This document shows, piece by piece, positions 32,481 through 35,037 of a DNA stretch of 35,037 bases (the stretch's first letter is position 1; each line of letters opens with the position of its first letter). This DNA is from Candidatus Poribacteria bacterium (lineage in GTDB: Bacteria; Poribacteria; WGA-4E; WGA-3G): contig JAPPES010000082.1 in NCBI GenBank assembly GCA_028824125.1, forward strand, positions 1 to 35,037, given 5' to 3'. Made by a program: the position numbers and the translations under genes. The notes under the pieces are model-generated. The model saw only the letters and a program-made list of their open reading frames with translations, did not search any database and was not told where the DNA came from.

Positions 32481-33305
32481 CTATTCAAAGAATGGGAAAA
32501 GGATTGGCAAATTCTCAGCTGCCAGTGAAGAACCGTATTCACAAGATTCAAATGCTTCAGCATATTGAATGTTAGCCCCAACTTTTTTCCCATAAAGTTC
32601 TACTAACAGATCACGGTACTTTTCCGCTATACTATTAAAACGATTGCGTAAACGCCCGGCAAGCCATTCGCGACGATCTTCACTACTATTGGGGACGGCA
32701 TTTAGGGTGCCGTTATTGTAAGGTAGCCATTCGTAAAACTGTGATTCGTGACAATGGAGCATATCAATTTTCTGTTCCACTACGGCATCAATACCGACAA
32801 CAACATCTGGCGTAAACGGGTAAGGTTTCATAAACCCATCGCTCAGATAGACGATAACAGGGTTTTTCTGTAAGTGCGGGGTAAGCGCACTTATGTTGGG
32901 AACGGTCACCATATAGGCTGCGTCTTGCACGAGTATTGACGTATAACGATGGTCAGGATGGTAATCGTTAGGACGATGTGTCATAATCAGGTCAGGGCGA
33001 AATTCCCGTATGGTACGAATAATCTGATACCGATTTTCTAATGTTGGCATCAGTTCACCATCGTGATTGTCAAATAGTTCGTATTCAATGCCGATGATAT
33101 TGGCAGCAGCTTGTGCTTCGGCATTACGGCGCTGTGCTAAAGGACCACCACCCATTTCATGGTGTCCAGCATCACCGTTCGTAACGGAAACAAATTTGAC
33201 GCGGTGTCCTTTTTGAGCATATAGAGCAGCAACGCCACCTGCTTTAATATCACAATCATCGGGATGTGCTCCAAAAACTAATACACGAATCTGTTTTGTG
33301 TCCAT
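32481..33305 (-). CDS. PIG-L (LmbE) family deacetylase
   Basis: These zinc enzymes remove N-acetyl groups from sugar conjugates such as N-acetylglucosaminyl-inositol, -malate or lipid-linked sugars. The metal and catalytic motifs are plain: FGAHPDDCDIKAGGVAALY at the N-terminus and THRPNDYHPDHRYTS near residue 110, with a later HCHESQFYEWLP block. It is 274 residues, somewhat longer than BshB. No bacillithiol or mycothiol partner gene is adjacent, so the substrate is unknown. It is transcribed away from the PurS-like gene (32 nt between the divergent open frames, or 74 nt to the preferred start). Confidence 0.88.
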   Translation of the reverse strand: MDTKQIRVLVFGAHPDDCDIKAGGVAALYAQKGHRVKFVSVTNGDAGHHEMGGGPLAQRRNAEAQAAANIIGIEYELFDNHDGELMPTLENRYQIIRTIREFRPDLIMTHRPNDYHPDHRYTSILVQDAAYMVTVPNISALTPHLQKNPVIVYLSDGFMKPYPFTPDVVVGIDAVVEQKIDMLHCHESQFYEWLPYNNGTLNAVPNSSEDRREWLAGRLRNRFNSIAEKYRDLLVELYGKKVGANIQYAEAFESCEYGSSLAAENLPILFPFFE

Positions 33306-33379
33306 TTTGTTATCCGTAATATGTTATTTTTTGTTAGGTGCTTGTAAGTTACCATCTTTTTAATACGGAACTAAAATCT

Positions 33380-33847
33380 ATGAATAACTGGAAAGTGGAA
33401 GTTTTCTATAAACCTGAAGTGCCTGACACCATCGGACACGGCATTCTTGAAGATATTGCTGACCTCGGTATCAGTGGAGTGGAATCTGTAAAGACAGCCA
33501 CTGTTTATTGGATTGAAGGCAGCCTCGACTCGCGATCTATTGAACGGATCGGAACAGAACTGCTCGCTGATCCGATCACACAGGTCTTTACCTTTGACAC
33601 TGATAATAAAAATACAAACGATTGGACGGTTGAAGTACAATTCAAACCTGGCGTTACTGACGCAGTCGGGGATAGTGCGGTCAAAGGTATCAAAGACCTT
33701 GGAATTGAGGGTATAAAGACTGTTCGCACCGGACAAAAGTTCTGGATCAGCGGCACTTTAAATGCGGAAATAATTGAGTCTATTGCACAGCGACTTTTGA
33801 TGAACGATGTAATCCAGACCTTCTCTTACCATGCGCCGCAGGCGTAA
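33380..33847 (+). CDS. Duplicated PurS-like protein
   Basis: The 155-residue protein consists of two PurS-like repeats of about 72 residues: WKVEVFYKPEVPDTIGHGIL (residues about 4-75) and WTVEVQFKPGVTDAVGDSAV (about 82-153). Each has the LGI.GV/IK.V strand and the KFWI/VYWI edge that follow in PurS. PurS is a small (about 80 residues) dimeric subunit that bridges PurL and PurQ in purine synthesis, so this fused pair could mimic the dimer. Neither purL nor purQ is adjacent. Start is the ATG at 33380; a GTG at 33338 would add 14 residues. It converges with the SMP-30-like gene. Confidence 0.75.
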   Translation: MNNWKVEVFYKPEVPDTIGHGILEDIADLGISGVESVKTATVYWIEGSLDSRSIERIGTELLADPITQVFTFDTDNKNTNDWTVEVQFKPGVTDAVGDSAVKGIKDLGIEGIKTVRTGQKFWISGTLNAEIIESIAQRLLMNDVIQTFSYHAPQA

Positions 33848-33868
33848 TTCACACTCTAATTTACTGAT

Positions 33869-34840
33869 TTAGAATAACGGCAGCCCTTGTGCTTCCACAT
33901 ACACTGAATAGAGAGATTGGCTACCTGTCATAAAGAGTCTATTTCGTTTTACGCCGCCGAAACAAAGATTGGCACAAATTTCTGGAAGGTGGATCTTTCC
34001 GATAAGCGTGCCATCTGGCGCAAAAACATGAACCCCATCATAACTATCGCCCACCCATCCAGCACTTGCCCATAGATTACCGTCAATATCACATCGGATA
34101 CCATCAGCAATCCCAGGTGCCATATCACAGAAAGCATGTTTGTTATCTAAATACGCACCGTTTACAACATCAAAAACATAAATGTATCTCGGTGTCCCTT
34201 CTTTGTGCGTAACCCCCGTATCCACAACATATAGCTTTTCATAGTCAGGTGAAAAGCATATCCCATTCGGTTTTTCGAGTTCATCTGTAACAACTGTGGT
34301 TTCTCCAGTATCCGGGTCAAGACGATAAACTGAAGTAGGTAATTCAAATTCTGCAATATGCCCTTCATAATTGAGCATAATCCCATATCCCGGATCGGTA
34401 AACCAAATATGTCCATCGGTATGAACAGCCACGTCATTCGGCGCGTTGAGTCGTTTTCCCTCAAATTTATCCATTAGCACAGTAACTGTTCCGTCATACT
34501 CAGTTCGTGTTACACGACGCGTACCGTGTTCACAACTAATAAGTCTACCTTGTCTATCTCTGGTATGCCCATTACTATAATTAGATGGCTTGCGATATAC
34601 GCTCACCTTACCCGTTGCCTCTTCCCATTTCAGGATACGATTATTTGGAATATCGCTCCAGAGGAGGTATCCACCATCTCCAAACCAGACGGGTCCCTCA
34701 GACCAGCGCGCGCCTGTCCATAACCGTTCAACAACAGAATTGCCGATTTTGTATCTTGCAAACCGGGAGTCAATTACTTCAATAGCAGGGTCAGGATACC
34801 GTGTAATTGTTCCATCCCACTTTCTTTCATATTCATTCAT
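33869..34840 (-). CDS. SMP-30/gluconolactonase (LRE) family protein
   Basis: The 323-residue six-bladed beta-propeller family hydrolyses sugar lactones with a bound divalent metal. Metal-site residues are visible: Glu in RWSEGPVWFGDG (about residue 48), Asn in KRLNAPNDVAVH, Asn in EKPNGICFSPD and Asp in APGIADGIRCDIDGNLW. Typical blade sequences also occur (GHIWFTDPGYG, KLYVVDTG). No signal peptide is present, so it is probably cytoplasmic. AGGAGG lies about 9 nt upstream of the ATG. Sugar-acid metabolism is likely, but the exact lactone cannot be told. A truncated palindromic element lies just upstream. Confidence 0.92.
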   Translation of the reverse strand: MNEYERKWDGTITRYPDPAIEVIDSRFARYKIGNSVVERLWTGARWSEGPVWFGDGGYLLWSDIPNNRILKWEEATGKVSVYRKPSNYSNGHTRDRQGRLISCEHGTRRVTRTEYDGTVTVLMDKFEGKRLNAPNDVAVHTDGHIWFTDPGYGIMLNYEGHIAEFELPTSVYRLDPDTGETTVVTDELEKPNGICFSPDYEKLYVVDTGVTHKEGTPRYIYVFDVVNGAYLDNKHAFCDMAPGIADGIRCDIDGNLWASAGWVGDSYDGVHVFAPDGTLIGKIHLPEICANLCFGGVKRNRLFMTGSQSLYSVYVEAQGLPLF

Positions 34841-34874
34841 ATTGCTGTTCCTCCTTTAATCAGAAATTCGTTGT

Positions 34875-34996
34875 TAGTATTACTCAAATTGCCACCTTGT
34901 AGCACAAACTAACAGTTTATGCTACAACACCCCCGGTAGGTTCGGTTTCCTAACCGAACCGAACATAATGTCCAATTAATTCTACAGCGTATCTCA
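34875..34996. repeat. Partial MITE-like palindromic element upstream of the SMP-30-like gene
   Basis: The right half is almost identical to 32343-32419: GGTTCGGTTTCCTAACCGAA, then CATAATGTCCAATTAATTCTA. The left end (TAGTATTACTCAAATTGCC) is degraded, and the final TACTATA is lost. The core CACAAACTAACAGTTTATGC is kept. No gene is visible between 34841 and the window end. Confidence 0.65.
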
Positions 34997-35037
34997 TAAA
35001 TATTTTAATGACATACGTATGCAAGCAAGAAGGACAA

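Overview
The window (35,037 bp, AT-leaning) is the chromosome of a diderm bacterium. It encodes Omp85/BamA, a Skp-like chaperone, LpxD, apolipoprotein N-acyltransferase and a Lol-type lipoprotein exporter, so an outer membrane with lipoproteins, and at least part of a lipid A pathway, are expected. My best guess at lineage is Candidatus Poribacteria or a neighbour in the FCB-related bacteria. The grounds are the mix of an SMP-30-like protein, a PIG-L deacetylase, secreted beta-helix and jelly-roll-like proteins, a PorV/PorQ-like protein, archaeal-type lipid enzymes and many short intergenic palindromic repeats. This placement is inference from gene content only.

Layout. Positions 161-7612 are all on the minus strand: groEL with its own promoter, a secreted jelly-roll-like gene broken by an in-frame TAG, and a probable operon PorV-like / DUF5683-like / DHDPS-family / rqcH. 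From 7787 to 31954 every gene is on the plus strand: lnt, prfB (with the classical +1 frameshift), two tandem secreted beta-helix proteins, lysS plus two acetyltransferases, a lolC/E-lolD pair, an ilvE-like aminotransferase, bamA-skp-lpxD, an AlbA_2 gene overlapping an unknown gene, a UbiA prenyltransferase, a TrmH/SpoU methyltransferase, a GGGP synthase, then grpE-dnaJ-prmA. The last part has mixed strands: a tiny membrane-anchored CxxCH protein (-), a PIG-L deacetylase (-), a duplicated PurS-like protein (+) and an SMP-30-like protein (-).

Themes. (i) Envelope building: Lnt, LolCD, BamA, Skp and LpxD, alongside a GGGP synthase and a DGGGP-synthase-like UbiA, so archaeal-type prenyl-glycerol ether lipid intermediates could be made in a cell that also has an LpxD-type lipid A enzyme. 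(ii) Protein synthesis and quality control: RF2, LysRS, PrmA, TrmH, RqcH, GroEL, GrpE and DnaJ, with neither groES nor dnaK in the window. (iii) Secreted proteins: three proteins share a C-terminal tail of the form LxVxxVxK(4)WxxLK, which may be a sorting or anchoring signal.

The intergenic spaces are colonised by a family of about 120-235 bp non-coding elements with terminal inverted repeats (TATAGTA.. / ..TACTATA) and internal hairpins. I count seven copies or remnants. There is no gene-free stretch above 300 bases; the larger gaps (9401-9664, 19612-19854, 22468-22728, 28919-29136) are mostly filled by these elements. I see no rRNA, tRNA or CRISPR array, and no transposase gene.
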